This document shows positions 22,577 to 31,586 of a stretch of DNA of 37,638 nucleotides, piece after piece. A model generated the notes under the pieces. The model made no database searches. It was not told where the DNA came from and saw only the letters and a program-made list of their open reading frames with translations. Position 1 is the first letter of the stretch. Each line of letters begins with the position of its first letter. The translations under genes and the position numbers were made by a program. Source of the DNA: Barnesiella sp. GTDB taxonomy: Bacteria; Bacteroidota; Bacteroidia; Bacteroidales; Muribaculaceae. The stretch is taken from the NCBI GenBank assembly GCA_014801075.1, contig JAAVEW010000009.1:100785-138422 (forward strand). The letters run 5' to 3'.

Positions 22577-23965
22577 TTAGAACTCGGCGTTGCCCGGGGT
22601 GCGGGGGAAGGGGATGACGTCGCGGATGTTGGTCATACCTGTCACGAAGAGCACGAGGCGCTCGAAGCCGAGACCGAAGCCCGAGTGGGGCACGGTGCCG
22701 AAGCGGCGGGTGTCGAGATACCACCACATGTCCTTCATGGGGATGTTGAGTTCTTCGATGCGCTTCATGAGTTTGTCGTAGTTCTCCTCGCGTTCCGAAC
22801 CGCCGATGATTTCGCCGATTTTGGGGAAGAGGACGTCCATTGCGCGCACTGTCTTGTCATCCTCGTTGAGCTTCATGTAGAAGGCCTTGATTTCCTTGGG
22901 ATAGTCGGTGAGGATTACGGGACGCTTGAAGTGCTCTTCAACGAGGTAGCGCTCGTGCTCGCTCTGGAGGTCGGCACCCCAGTAGACGGGGAATTCAAAT
23001 TTCTTGCCTGACTCTTCGAGAATCTTGACACCGTCGGTGTAGCTCAGGCGCACGAAGTCGCTCTTGAGCACGCTTTCGAGTCGGGCGATGAGGTCCTTGT
23101 CGTACATCTCGTTGAGGAACTCGATGTCGTCGCGGCAGTTGTCGAGGGCGTAGCTGATGCAATACTTGATGAAGTCCTCGGCGAGCTGCATGTTGTCGGC
23201 GATGTCGTAGAAGGCAACTTCGGGCTCAATCATCCAGAACTCGGCCAGGTGGCGGGGAGTGTTGGAGTTTTCGGCGCGGAATGTGGGGCCGAAGGTGTAG
23301 ATTGCGCCGAGAGCGGTAGCGCCGAGCTCGCCTTCGAGCTGGCCCGATACGGTCAGGGCTGTAGTCTTGCCGAAGAAGTCCTGGGTGTAGTCCACTTTGC
23401 CCTCTTCGGTGCGGGGAGGATTCTCTACGTCGAGGGTGGTCACCTGGAACATGGCGCCTGCGCCCTCGCAGTCACTCGCTGTGATGAGTGGAGTGTGGAG
23501 GTAGTAGAAGCCTCTTTCCTGGAAGAATTTGTGGATGGCGAAGGCGAGGGCCGAGCGGATGCGGAGCACGGCACCGAAGGTGTTGGTGCGGGGACGCAGG
23601 TGGGCAATCTCGCGAAGGAATTCGAGGGTGTGGCCCTTCTTCTGCAAGGGGTATTTATCGGGGTCGGCGCCTCCGTAGATTTCGAGGAGGTTGGCCTGAA
23701 TCTCGCATGACTGGCCTTTGCCCATCGACTCTACGAGCATACCGGTGACGTGGATGGCCGAGCCGGTAGAGACGGCTTTGAGCTGCTCTTCGTCAAACTT
23801 GGCGAGGTCAAACACAATCTGGATGTTGCGTATTGTGGAGCCGTCATTGAGGGCAACAAACTGCACGTGCTTGTTGCCGCGGCGGGTGCGCACCCAGCCT
23901 TTGACACTGACCTCCTTGCCGAGCATGTCGGGCTTGAAGAGGTCGACTATTTTAGTTCTTTTCAT
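22577..23965 (-). CDS. asnS: Asparagine--tRNA ligase
   Basis: AsnS charges tRNA-Asn with asparagine. The 462-residue protein has the N-terminal OB-fold anticodon-binding domain (about 18-100, [22 protein letters not shown]) and a class IIb catalytic core. Motif 2 is in [25 protein letters not shown] and motif 3 in [18 protein letters not shown] near the C-terminus. [11 protein letters not shown] favours Asn over Asp specificity in this family. It lies 41 bp downstream of the pseudouridine synthase gene, so the two are probably co-transcribed. Confidence 0.97.
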   Translation of the reverse strand: MKRTKIVDLFKPDMLGKEVSVKGWVRTRRGNKHVQFVALNDGSTIRNIQIVFDLAKFDEEQLKAVSTGSAIHVTGMLVESMGKGQSCEIQANLLEIYGGADPDKYPLQKKGHTLEFLREIAHLRPRTNTFGAVLRIRSALAFAIHKFFQERGFYYLHTPLITASDCEGAGAMFQVTTLDVENPPRTEEGKVDYTQDFFGKTTALTVSGQLEGELGATALGAIYTFGPTFRAENSNTPRHLAEFWMIEPEVAFYDIADNMQLAEDFIKYCISYALDNCRDDIEFLNEMYDKDLIARLESVLKSDFVRLSYTDGVKILEESGKKFEFPVYWGADLQSEHERYLVEEHFKRPVILTDYPKEIKAFYMKLNEDDKTVRAMDVLFPKIGEIIGGSEREENYDKLMKRIEELNIPMKDMWWYLDTRRFGTVPHSGFGLGFERLVLFVTGMTNIRDVIPFPRTPGNAEF

Positions 23966-24006
23966 TGCGGTTATGTTTAATGAAACCGGTTGAACGGTAA
24001 TAATGA

Positions 24007-25602
24007 TTATTCAAAAGAGCCCATCTTCAGGTAGTTGACTTCTTCCTGAGTAAGGTAACGCCAGCGGCCGCGGGGGAGGTTCTTCTTGGTGAGGCCTGCG
24101 AAGTAGACGCGGTCGAGCTTGGTCACGTGGTAGCCGAGCGACTCGAAGATGCGGCGCACGATGCGGTTGCGGCCCGAGTGGATTTCGATGCCGGCCTGGT
24201 TGCGGTCGGTCTCGGTGGCGTAGGAGATGGCGTCGGCGTGGATGGGTCCGTCGTCAAGCTCGATGCCGTCGGCGATGCGCTGCATGTCTTCCTCGGTGAT
24301 GTCCTTGTCGGTCCATACGTGGTAGATTTTTTTCTTCACGTATTTGGGGTGGGTCAGTTTGGAGGCGAGGTCGCCGTCGTTGGTGAGCAGGAGCACGCCG
24401 GTGGTGTTGCGGTCAAGACGTCCCACGGGGTAGATGCGCTCGTCGCAGGCGCCCTTGACGAGGTCGAGAACGGTGAGGCGGCCGTTGGGGTCGTCGCTGG
24501 TGGTCACGCAGTCCTTCGGTTTGTTGAGAAGGATGTAGCATTTGTTTTCCAGCGTAACGATTTTTTCGTCGTATTCAACGGTGTCGGCGTGAGAAATCTT
24601 GGTGCCGAGTTCGGTGACAACCTGGCCGTTGACCTTGACGAGGCCCTGGGTGATGAATTCGTCGGCTTCGCGGCGTGAGCAGATACCTGCGTTGGCCATG
24701 AATTTGTTGAGACGAATCTGTTCGTTGGGATCGGGTATGGGCATTTCGTACTCGATGCGTTTGGGGCGCGGAGTGAAGCTCTTGCCCTGACGGGGCATGT
24801 TGCCGTTCTGACGGTTGTTGTAGCCGCCCTGACGATTGTTGTTATATCCGCCTTGACGGTTATTGTTGTTGTAGCCACCCTGGCGGTTGTTGTTATATCC
24901 GCCCTGACGGTTATTGTTGTTGTAACCGCCCTGCGCGTTGTAGCCGCCCTGACGGTTATTGTTGTTGTAACCACCCTGGCGGTTGTTATATCCGCCCTGA
25001 CGGTTATTGTTGTTGTAGCCGCCCTGCGCGTTGTAGCCGCCCTGACGGTTATTATTGTTGTAGCCACCTTGGCGGTTGTTGTTGTATCCGCCCTGACGGT
25101 TGTTATTGTTGTAACCACCCTGACGGTTGTTGTTATATCCGCCCTGACGGTTGTTGTTGTAGCCACCCTGACGGTTGTAGTTGCGGCCCTGATTGTAGTT
25201 GTTGTACTGACGGGGCTGGTATCCGCCTTCCTGACGTGTGGCAACGCTGTCGTCGGTAGTTGCCGGAGTGGTGGTGGCGTCGCCGGTAGTGACGGCAGCC
25301 TGGTCGGCATTGTGGTCGGGACGGGGGCGGTAGTTGTTGTTGTAACCGCCCTGGCGGTTGTTGTAACCACCCTGGCGATAGTTGTTGTAGCCACCCTGAT
25401 TGTAGCCGCCCTGACGGTTGTAGTTGTTCTGACGGTATTGATAGGGGCGCTGCTGGCCTTCGCCTTCGGTGCCCTGATTCTCGCGGTTGTAGCCGGGAGT
25501 GTAATCTACTTTCTGGAAGTGCTGGCCTTCGCCGGCAGTTCCCTCTGTTCCTCTGTTTTCGCCGATGCGCGGACGGCGCGGTCTTTTCTCGTTGATGTCC
25601 AT
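24007..25602 (-). CDS. rluB: RluB/RsuA-family pseudouridine synthase with a QGGY/Asn-rich N-terminal extension
   Basis: The C-terminal half is a normal rRNA pseudouridine synthase. An S4 RNA-binding domain (about 296-342, [20 protein letters not shown]) is followed by the catalytic domain with [18 protein letters not shown], where D397 is the catalytic Asp, and the closing [20 protein letters not shown]. RluB modifies 23S rRNA helix 89; RsuA or RluF activity cannot be excluded. The first 280 residues are disordered: a charged start, then about 19 QGGY units separated by runs of Asn and Arg (about 60-268), interrupted by a Thr/Ala/Asp-rich spacer (about 95-125). The start at 25602 includes the whole extension. 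An ATG at about 24703, near the S4 domain, is a conceivable alternative start. Confidence 0.92.
   Translation of the reverse strand: MDINEKRPRRPRIGENRGTEGTAGEGQHFQKVDYTPGYNRENQGTEGEGQQRPYQYRQNNYNRQGGYNQGGYNNYRQGGYNNRQGGYNNNYRPRPDHNADQAAVTTGDATTTPATTDDSVATRQEGGYQPRQYNNYNQGRNYNRQGGYNNNRQGGYNNNRQGGYNNNNRQGGYNNNRQGGYNNNNRQGGYNAQGGYNNNNRQGGYNNRQGGYNNNNRQGGYNAQGGYNNNNRQGGYNNNRQGGYNNNNRQGGYNNNRQGGYNNRQNGNMPRQGKSFTPRPKRIEYEMPIPDPNEQIRLNKFMANAGICSRREADEFITQGLVKVNGQVVTELGTKISHADTVEYDEKIVTLENKCYILLNKPKDCVTTSDDPNGRLTVLDLVKGACDERIYPVGRLDRNTTGVLLLTNDGDLASKLTHPKYVKKKIYHVWTDKDITEEDMQRIADGIELDDGPIHADAISYATETDRNQAGIEIHSGRNRIVRRIFESLGYHVTKLDRVYFAGLTKKNLPRGRWRYLTQEEVNYLKMGSFE
24799..25425 (-). repeat. Coding tandem repeats for QGGYNNN units
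   Basis: The DNA repeats in steps of 15-27 bp, coding for (R/A)QGGYN with two to four Asn. A longer duplication is visible: 24901-24960 and 24994-25053 match at all but one of 60 positions, a 93-bp (31-codon) offset. Every unit keeps frame, so length changes by slippage or recombination would preserve the enzyme. Confidence 0.9.
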
Positions 25603-25930
25603 AACGCTTTATTTACTTTTAGAAGTTGTTTCTGCCTCGCGGCAAGTTTTTTTAATTGGGTTTCAATAGTCAGCTGTTGGCAATGATATTAGTTGAGTTG
25701 ATGCTGACAAGAGAGTTTTTTGTTGAGTTGTTATTAAGTTGAGTTGTTATTAAATAGTTTTGACTGTTAGTCGTAGTTTTATGTAGAGTTTTTTCAATGA
25801 AGGGAGCGCGCTGCACGGGCGTGCGTGGCCGGCCGGGGCGCGGCACTCTTCCGTTGGGTTAACAATCGACATGCCGGCGCGGTTCATGCGCCCGCGCGAC
25901 ATGCCAATCGGTGTAGGGTGGTTGTCCGCA
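25603..25930. other. Intergenic region between the pseudouridine synthase gene and purB
   Basis: This 328-bp gap contains a 16-bp tandem duplication, gttgagttgttattaa (25722-25737 and 25738-25753), and a GC-rich part (25800-25905) in which cgacatgcc occurs twice. No gene or clear promoter consensus is seen. It presumably holds the purB 3' end and the promoter for the pseudouridine synthase-asnS unit. Confidence 0.55.
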
Positions 25931-27274
25931 TCAATAGCCCACGTAGGTGGAGGGGGAGAGGCGGTGGAGCTCGGCTTTCACTTCATCGCTGACGTTGAGC
26001 GTTTCGATGAATGCTGCGATGCTTTCGGCCGTAACGGTGGAGTTGACGCGGGTGAGTTCCTTGAGCGTTTCGTAGGGCTTGGGGTAGCCTTCGCGACGCA
26101 GGATGGTCTGGATGCCTTCGGCTACGACGTTCCACATGGCGGCGAGGTCGTTGTCGATGGCTTCGCGGTTGAGGATAAGCTTGTTGAGGCCCTTGAGCGT
26201 GCTGGCGAGGGCTATGAGCATGTGGCCCATGGGGACGCCCACGTTGCGGAGCACGGTGGAGTCGGTGAGGTCGCGCTGCAGACGCGATACGGGGAGCTTC
26301 GAAGCGAGGTGGGCCAGGATGGCGTCGGCGATACCGAGGTTGCCTTCGGAGTTCTCGAAGTCGATGGGGTTGACTTTGTGGGGCATTGCCGATGAGCCTA
26401 CTTCGCCCGCCTTGATGCGCTGCTTGAAGTATTCCATCGAGATGTAGAGCCACATGTCGCGGTCGAGGTCGAGGATGATGGTGTTGATACGGCGCATGGC
26501 GTCGAAGAGGGCGGCCATGTTGTCGTAGTTGGAAATCTGGGTGGTGAACTGCTCTCGCTCTATGCCGAGGCTGTCGCGCAGGAAGTTGATGGCGAAGCTC
26601 TGCCAGTTGATGGTGGGGTAGGCGGCGAGGTGGGCGTTGAAGTTGCCGGTGGCGCCACCGAATTTACCGCTTATTCTGACGTTGTCGAGAGCGTCGAGCT
26701 GGCAGCGGAGACGGTAGCTGAATACGCGTATCTCCTTGCCCAGACGTGTGGGCGATGCGGGCTGACCGTGGGTCTTGGCAAGCATCGGTATGTCGGCCCA
26801 TTCGTCGGCGAGCGAGTCGAGTTTGGCGATGAGCTCGGAGAGCATGGGGCGATACACGTCGGTGATAGCCTCCTTGATTGACATCGGCACCGAGGTGTTG
26901 TTGATATCCTGCGAGGTGAGGCCGAAGTGGATGAATTCCTTGTAGGCTTCGAGGCCGAGACGGTCAAACTGCTCCTTGATGAAGTATTCCACGGCCTTGA
27001 CGTCGTGGTTGGTTACTGACTCAATCTCCTTGATGCGCTCGGCATCCTTGACGCTGAAATTGCCGTAGATGGCGCGCAGCTCGGGGAAGAGGTCGTGGCT
27101 TACGCCTGCGAGAGCCGGCAAGGGAATCTTGCACAAAGCGATGAAATACTCAATCTCGACGCGAACGCGGTAGCGTATCAAAGCGTATTCTGAAAAATAG
27201 TTGTCGAGGGCCTCGGTCTTTGAACGATAGCGCCCGTCGATGGGTGAAACGGCTGTTAATGGGCTCAGTGTCAT
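25931..27274 (-). CDS. purB: Adenylosuccinate lyase
   Basis: PurB cleaves fumarate from SAICAR and from adenylosuccinate in purine synthesis. The 447-residue protein is of the longer, E. coli-like type beginning MTLSPLTAVSPIDGRYRSKTE. It has the conserved TSQDINNTSVPM, the catalytic-His region KTHGQPASPTRLGKE and the fumarase-superfamily signature GSSAMPHKVNPIDFENSEGN, whose flexible loop carries the catalytic Ser. It is the first leftward gene of the purB-rluB-asnS string, an order I recall in Bacteroidetes. A possible -7 element (minus strand TAACTTTG, 27404-27397) lies 123 bp upstream. Confidence 0.97.
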   Translation of the reverse strand: MTLSPLTAVSPIDGRYRSKTEALDNYFSEYALIRYRVRVEIEYFIALCKIPLPALAGVSHDLFPELRAIYGNFSVKDAERIKEIESVTNHDVKAVEYFIKEQFDRLGLEAYKEFIHFGLTSQDINNTSVPMSIKEAITDVYRPMLSELIAKLDSLADEWADIPMLAKTHGQPASPTRLGKEIRVFSYRLRCQLDALDNVRISGKFGGATGNFNAHLAAYPTINWQSFAINFLRDSLGIEREQFTTQISNYDNMAALFDAMRRINTIILDLDRDMWLYISMEYFKQRIKAGEVGSSAMPHKVNPIDFENSEGNLGIADAILAHLASKLPVSRLQRDLTDSTVLRNVGVPMGHMLIALASTLKGLNKLILNREAIDNDLAAMWNVVAEGIQTILRREGYPKPYETLKELTRVNSTVTAESIAAFIETLNVSDEVKAELHRLSPSTYVGY

Positions 27275-27596
27275 TGGGAATGTCTTAGAAACCTAAAAAA
27301 TCGAAAGCGTTAATAAATAGGCTGCCGCGGAGGCAGCGACGTAAAAGCGGATAATAAACCCGGCGGCATCACTGCCGTCCTAAATTACCCACCTCGCAAA
27401 GTTACAAAATTTTTTAATCCTATGGCTATATTTTCCCTATAAAATATTTTAATGTGCAAAATTTGTTTTGCGTTGATATTTCAGTGGAGGAAATCGTAAT
27501 ATTGTCCATTGTTTTTGGGGGATAGTCCATTTTGGATTTCGGGCGGGGGTGGTAAATTTGTGGATATTATCTCAAATCAATACACCTGCATAAATC
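27275..27596. other. Divergent intergenic region between purB and the GH97 gene
   Basis: This 322-bp gap holds a small hairpin gctgcc-gcgga-ggcagc near 27320-27337, a minus-strand -7 motif TAACTTTG (27404-27397) for purB with no good -33, an AT-rich stretch (27400-27480), and the GH97 promoter at 27531-27560. No gene is seen. Confidence 0.55.
27531..27560 (+). promoter_or_regulatory. Promoter of the GH97 gene
   Basis: TTTG (27531-27534), 18 bp, TAAATTTG (27553-27560). It fits the Bacteroidetes consensus and leaves a 5' leader of about 30 bases before the ATG at 27597. Confidence 0.6.
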
Positions 27597-29630
27597 ATGA
27601 AAAAATTCCTGTGTCTTGCATTGGGGGTTGCGGCTGTGGCTGCGCCCGTTTCTGCGAAAACTTTTACATTGAAATCGCCCGACAAGGCTTACAAGCTGAC
27701 GGTGACCGCCGGCGAGGGTCCTACTGTGTATTCACTTGAATATAAGGGTAAAGAGATTGTTTTTGACTCCAACATCGGTATCAAGGAGGCTGACGGCAAA
27801 TTGATTGGTGACGGCGCGCTGACGTCGCATGCCAAGTCGTCGCACAAGGGTAAGGTTGACGTTGTCGTAGGTAAGAACAAAACGCTTGCCGACAATTACA
27901 ATCAGCTCGTGCTGACCTATGACAACGGTGACTACAGTCTGGCGCTGCGTGCCTACAACGAGGGTGTGGCCTATCAGTGGACACTCAATTATCCGGGTCA
28001 GTTGACCGTTGAGGATGAGGTATTTGAGGTGGATTTCGGTCCGAAGAATATCAGTGTGCTCTATCCGCAATGCGAAACCCGCACGTGGACTGAGTGGGAC
28101 ACCAAGCATCAACCCCACGAAATCAATCAGGCTTACCGCAACTTCGAGCGCGAATATATCAACTACAAGAGCATCAAGGATATACCCGACTCGGCCATCA
28201 GTACGACTCCGGCGCTGTTTACGATGCCCGACGGTGTGACCCGCGTAGCTGTCACGGAGTCAAATGTCTACGATTATCCCGGGCTCTATCTCAAGCCTGC
28301 CGACGAAACGGGCAAGGAGATGGTGCGCGGTCACTGGGCCGGTTATCCCAAGACTGTGCTCGACGGCGACACTGTCAACGGCAAGCAGTATTATTCGACC
28401 CACCTTGTGGAGACCCGCGAGGACTTCATCGCCCGCATCAACGGCAAGCGCTCGCTTCCCTGGCGTGTGATTATCGCTTCGGACCGTGATGCCGACCTGC
28501 TCAACAATGAGCTCGTGTATCTGCTGGCCGACCCGTTGGAACTTGACGATGTGTCGTGGATTGAGCCGGGCGCAAGTGCCTGGGAATGGTGGCACAAGGC
28601 TGTGCTTGACGGCGTTGACTTCCCCGTCGGCAACCATAACCTGTCGCTCGAACTCTATAAATACTACGTGGACTGGGCTGCCGAGCATGGTGTGCGCTAC
28701 ATGACGCTCGATGCAGGTTGGTCGGAAAGCTACCTTAAGGAACTCTGCGACTATGCCAACGACAAGGGCGTGGGTATCATCGTGTGGACATGGATAAGTT
28801 GCCCGATTGAAGCGCCGTTTGACTGGGTCAAGAAGATGAAAAGCTATGGCGTTTCGGGTGCTAAAATCGATTTCTTCGAGCGTAACGACCAGATAGCTAT
28901 GCGCTGGCAGCGCGAGATGGCGCGCCGTCTTGCCGACGAGAAGATGGTGGTGATATTCCACGGTTGCCCCGTGCCTTCGGGTCTGGGTCGTGCGTTCCCC
29001 AACGTGATGGGCTATGAGGCCAACCGCGGTCAGGAGTGCAACTTCTGGGACCACACTATCTCAACCCGTCATCACTGCACATTCCCCTATATACGACTGC
29101 TCGTCGGCCCGAACGACTTTACCGCCGGTTCGCTGCGCCAGGTGACCGAGGCTGATTTCAAGCCTATCGACGTGGACAATACGCCCCCGATGTCACGCGG
29201 CACGGTAGCGCAGGAGATGGCCCTCTTCATGATTCTCGACCAGTGGATCGGTACTATCTGCGATTCGCCCACCGAATATGCGAAGTATCCCGAGCTGCAG
29301 AGCTATATCACACAAGTGCCCGTGACTTGGGACGAAACACTGCCTCTCGACGGCGAGGTGGGCGAGCATATCCTGATGGCCAAGCGTAAAGGCGACGAAT
29401 GGTATGTTGGCGCGATGACTTCCGACTCGGCCCGCAACTACGATGTGAAGCTCGACTTCCTTCCCCGCGGCAAAGTGTATGACGTGGAGATTATCGTCGA
29501 CGCAGCTGACTCCGAGGCTTATCCCCGTCATTATGACTTCGTGCGTAAGAGTGCGAAGGCGGGCGATGTGCTTCCGCTGTCAATAGTCAAGGGCGGTGGC
29601 GCGGTTGTGCGTCTCACTCCCCGCGATTGA
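27597..29630 (+). CDS. Glycoside hydrolase family 97 protein, probably a retaining alpha-glycosidase
   Basis: The 677-residue protein has a signal peptide (MKKFLCLALGVAAVAAPVSA), the N-terminal beta-sandwich of GH97 (about 21-290), a (beta/alpha)8 catalytic barrel (about 310-560) and a C-terminal beta domain. SusB-like GH97 enzymes invert; a second group, typified by the alpha-galactosidase BT1871, retains and uses an Asp nucleophile. Here GAKIDFFE supplies D425, and E480 in GYEANRGQE lies 55 residues on. That is the same spacing as I recall for BT1871 D415 and E470. The likely substrate is an alpha-galactoside or related sugar, in the periplasm. No SusC/SusD pair is next to it, so it stands outside a typical polysaccharide locus. 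Confidence 0.92.
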   Translation: MKKFLCLALGVAAVAAPVSAKTFTLKSPDKAYKLTVTAGEGPTVYSLEYKGKEIVFDSNIGIKEADGKLIGDGALTSHAKSSHKGKVDVVVGKNKTLADNYNQLVLTYDNGDYSLALRAYNEGVAYQWTLNYPGQLTVEDEVFEVDFGPKNISVLYPQCETRTWTEWDTKHQPHEINQAYRNFEREYINYKSIKDIPDSAISTTPALFTMPDGVTRVAVTESNVYDYPGLYLKPADETGKEMVRGHWAGYPKTVLDGDTVNGKQYYSTHLVETREDFIARINGKRSLPWRVIIASDRDADLLNNELVYLLADPLELDDVSWIEPGASAWEWWHKAVLDGVDFPVGNHNLSLELYKYYVDWAAEHGVRYMTLDAGWSESYLKELCDYANDKGVGIIVWTWISCPIEAPFDWVKKMKSYGVSGAKIDFFERNDQIAMRWQREMARRLADEKMVVIFHGCPVPSGLGRAFPNVMGYEANRGQECNFWDHTISTRHHCTFPYIRLLVGPNDFTAGSLRQVTEADFKPIDVDNTPPMSRGTVAQEMALFMILDQWIGTICDSPTEYAKYPELQSYITQVPVTWDETLPLDGEVGEHILMAKRKGDEWYVGAMTSDSARNYDVKLDFLPRGKVYDVEIIVDAADSEAYPRHYDFVRKSAKAGDVLPLSIVKGGGAVVRLTPRD

Positions 29631-29664
29631 TAAGTAGCCGCAGGCTGACTGCATAATGAAAACT

Positions 29665-29705
29665 GCCCGGGACGGTGTCGCGCTGACACTGCCCCGGGCT
29701 TTTTA
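29665..29705 (+). terminator. Rho-independent terminator of the GH97 gene
   Basis: The stem gcccggg (29665-29671) / cccgggc (29693-29699), with an inner gtgtc/gacac stem, is followed by ttttta. It starts 35 bp after the stop codon. Confidence 0.85.
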
Positions 29706-29717
29706 TGTGGCAACGGT

Positions 29718-30413
29718 TTAGTAGTAGCCGAGGATTGAGAGAATGTAGGGCGCGAGCAGGGCGGTGAAGAGGCCGTTGAGCGTCAGGCCGAGTGAAGAGT
29801 AGGCACCGTGGCGTTCGCTGCGTTCCATTGCCGCGGAGGTGCCCACAGCGTGGGAGGCGGTGCCGATTGACAGGCCTGATGCAATATGGCTGTGGATGCG
29901 GCTAAGGCGCACTATGCTGAAGCCCGCCATTGCGCCGAATATGCCGGTGCATACGACGACGGCGGCCGTCAGTGAGGGGATGCCTCCCGTGGTGGCGGAA
30001 ACTTCCATTGCGATAGGTGTGGTGACCGCCTTGGGCGCGAGGGACAGCACCACTTCGCGCGGCGCGCCGAGGAGTTCTGCCACCACGACGACCGACACTA
30101 CGCCCGCCACGCAGCCGGCAAGTTCGGCGGCGAGCAGTGGCAGCATCTGTTTCTTGATAGATTCGAGCTGGCGGTAGAGAGGTACGCCGAGTGCTACGAC
30201 CGCCGGTTTGAGCCAGAAGTCGATGAACTGGCCACCCTCGCTGTAGGTCTCGTAGTCGATACCGCAGCCGCAGAGGATGCATATCAGCACGGCTATGGAG
30301 ATGAGGATAGGGTTGAGGAGCTTCAGTCCGGTGCGTTTTTGCAGAAGCTGTGCGCCGCCGAAAACGCAGAATGTAAGCGCGATGAGGAAGTATCGGTTAG
30401 TGAGCAGTTCCAT
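29718..30413 (-). CDS. lrgB: LrgB/CidB-family membrane protein
   Basis: The 231-residue protein has about six or seven membrane helices and the family motifs FWLKPAVVALGVPLYRQ (about 66-82), LAPKAVTTPIAMEVS (about 125-139) and GTASHAVGTSAAMERSE (about 185-201). LrgB works with LrgA; in Gram-positive bacteria the pair has been linked to cell-death control and to pyruvate uptake. Which role applies here is unknown. It overlaps lrgA by 17 bp (30397-30413), so the two are one operon. Confidence 0.93.
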   Translation of the reverse strand: MELLTNRYFLIALTFCVFGGAQLLQKRTGLKLLNPILISIAVLICILCGCGIDYETYSEGGQFIDFWLKPAVVALGVPLYRQLESIKKQMLPLLAAELAGCVAGVVSVVVVAELLGAPREVVLSLAPKAVTTPIAMEVSATTGGIPSLTAAVVVCTGIFGAMAGFSIVRLSRIHSHIASGLSIGTASHAVGTSAAMERSERHGAYSSLGLTLNGLFTALLAPYILSILGYY

Positions 30414-30792
30414 GGCTGTGGGAAGTCAGGGTGGGGGATTTGTGGTTGATGCGGGAGATTATGCGGCGCGTTATGAAATGCGTGTGGCCAGTGACGGCGA
30501 TTATGACGAGCGTGCTGACCACGGTGGCGAGGACAATCGGGAGGAGTTCCTGGCGGAGAATGCCGAGGCATCGCATTAGTCCCACGCCTGCGGGCACGAA
30601 GAAAAAGCCGAGGTTGCGTATGAGCAGGTCGGCGATGCGGTCGACCTGGTAGAGGCGGATGATGCCGGTTCGGAGGGCGGTTGTGAGCAGCAGCATGCCT
30701 ATGATGCTTGAGGGAATTGTTATCCCGGTGGCTGCGACGATGAGTTCGCCGAGTCCCAGAAAAACGAAAATTATTGCGCACTGGAGTATCAT
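30397..30792 (-). CDS. lrgA: LrgA/CidA-family holin-like membrane protein
   Basis: The 131-residue protein has four membrane helices and the family pattern GELIVAATGITIPSSIIGMLLL (split here by the second helix), with RNLGFFFVPAGVGLM in the middle. The hydrophilic tail (RINHKSPTLTSHSHGTAH) is variable. LrgA is the small partner of LrgB. A good promoter lies about 120 bp upstream. Confidence 0.93.
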   Translation of the reverse strand: MILQCAIIFVFLGLGELIVAATGITIPSSIIGMLLLTTALRTGIIRLYQVDRIADLLIRNLGFFFVPAGVGLMRCLGILRQELLPIVLATVVSTLVIIAVTGHTHFITRRIISRINHKSPTLTSHSHGTAH

Positions 30793-30913
30793 GATGATTG
30801 GAAAATTGCCGGACGACCCCGGTTGAAGCGCTGCGAAAGCGGCTGCGGGGCGACGGCGGAGTGTTTCGCGAGTTTATTTATTAATTAATGAGTAGTGGTG
30901 CTTTTGCACAGTG

Positions 30914-30945
30914 CAAAGGTATATATTTTCCTTCCGAAAAGCAAA
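30914..30945 (-). promoter_or_regulatory. Promoter of lrgAB
   Basis: Minus strand TTTG (30945-30942), 20 bp, TACCTTTG (30921-30914), matching the Bacteroidetes consensus, with a leader of about 115 bases to lrgA. Confidence 0.65.
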
Positions 30946-30980
30946 AAATCGTAAAAACGATAAAAAATAAGTCGGAAAAG

Positions 30981-31011
30981 TTTGGTGATTAAAAAACTTT
31001 GCGTAACTTTG
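30981..31011 (+). promoter_or_regulatory. Promoter of the tRNA-tuf transcription unit
   Basis: TTTG (30981-30984), 19 bp, TAACTTTG (31004-31011), an exact consensus match. The first tRNA begins 52 bp downstream. Confidence 0.75.
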
Positions 31012-31063
31012 CACCGCATTTGAGACGATAACACGGCAAAAATGCAAGCGAAAATTGAAACAT

Positions 31064-31137
31064 GCCTCTTTAGCTCAGTTGGCCAGAGCACGTGATTTGT
31101 AATCTCGGGGTCGTTGGTTCGAATCCGACAAGAGGCT
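31064..31137 (+). tRNA. tRNA-Thr (anticodon TGT)
   Basis: Seven-base acceptor stem GCCTCTT/AAGAGGC, D-arm agctcagttggccagagca, anticodon TGT at 31098-31100 in loop atttgtaa, T-loop ggttcgaatcc. CCA is not encoded. Confidence 0.95.
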
Positions 31138-31239
31138 CTAAAATCAAGAACAGACGAAGCGCGAAAGTGTTCGCGGGTTTCCGGTAAAACGGTAACCGTG
31201 AGTCAAGGCTCGAAGCGAGCTGAGCGTAAGTTTGTCAAA

Positions 31240-31322
31240 GGGCGAATACCAGAGTGGCCAAATGGGGCAGACTGTAAATCTGCTGGTTTATACCTTCGGT
31301 GGTTCGAATCCATCTTCGCCCA
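31240..31322 (+). tRNA. tRNA-Tyr (anticodon GTA)
   Basis: Acceptor stem GGGCGAA/TTCGCCC, anticodon GTA at 31274-31276, and a long variable arm, as expected for bacterial tRNA-Tyr. CCA is not encoded. The 102-bp spacer after tRNA-Thr contains small hairpins only. Confidence 0.95.
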
Positions 31323-31331
31323 CGCAATTTT

Positions 31332-31407
31332 GCGGAAGTAGCTCAGTTGATAGAGCATCAGCCTTCCAAGCTGAGGGTCGCGAGTTTGAGCCTCGTCTTC
31401 CGCTCCA
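31332..31407 (+). tRNA. tRNA-Gly (anticodon TCC)
   Basis: Acceptor stem GCGGAAG/CTTCCGC, anticodon loop cttccaa giving TCC, T-arm gcgag-tttgagc-ctcgt. CCA is encoded at 31405-31407. It begins 9 bp after tRNA-Tyr. Confidence 0.95.
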
Positions 31408-31420
31408 AGAAAATATAGTT

Positions 31421-31495
<75 letters not shown>

Positions 31496-31586
31496 AAACA
31501 AAACCCAATCAAAGCCCCGATAGCGCCTTGCGGTATCGAGGTTGCTTGTTGAAAGTTAATCATTTAATCCAAATAATAGCAAAGTT

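Noticed and set aside
24799-25425. Regular repeats that might suggest a CRISPR array
   Set aside because: There are no unique spacers of constant length; the periodic DNA is in frame and encodes QGGYNN units within a known enzyme gene.
24853-25686. Long plus-strand open frame antisense to the pseudouridine synthase, rich in Val/Thr/Ile repeats
   Set aside because: It mirrors the QGGY codon repeats on the other strand; it has no signal, start context or protein-like composition apart from the repeat.
31138-31239. Possible extra or decayed tRNA between tRNA-Thr and tRNA-Tyr
   Set aside because: Small hairpins are present (such as gctcgaagcgagc), but no acceptor, D and T-arm set can be assembled.
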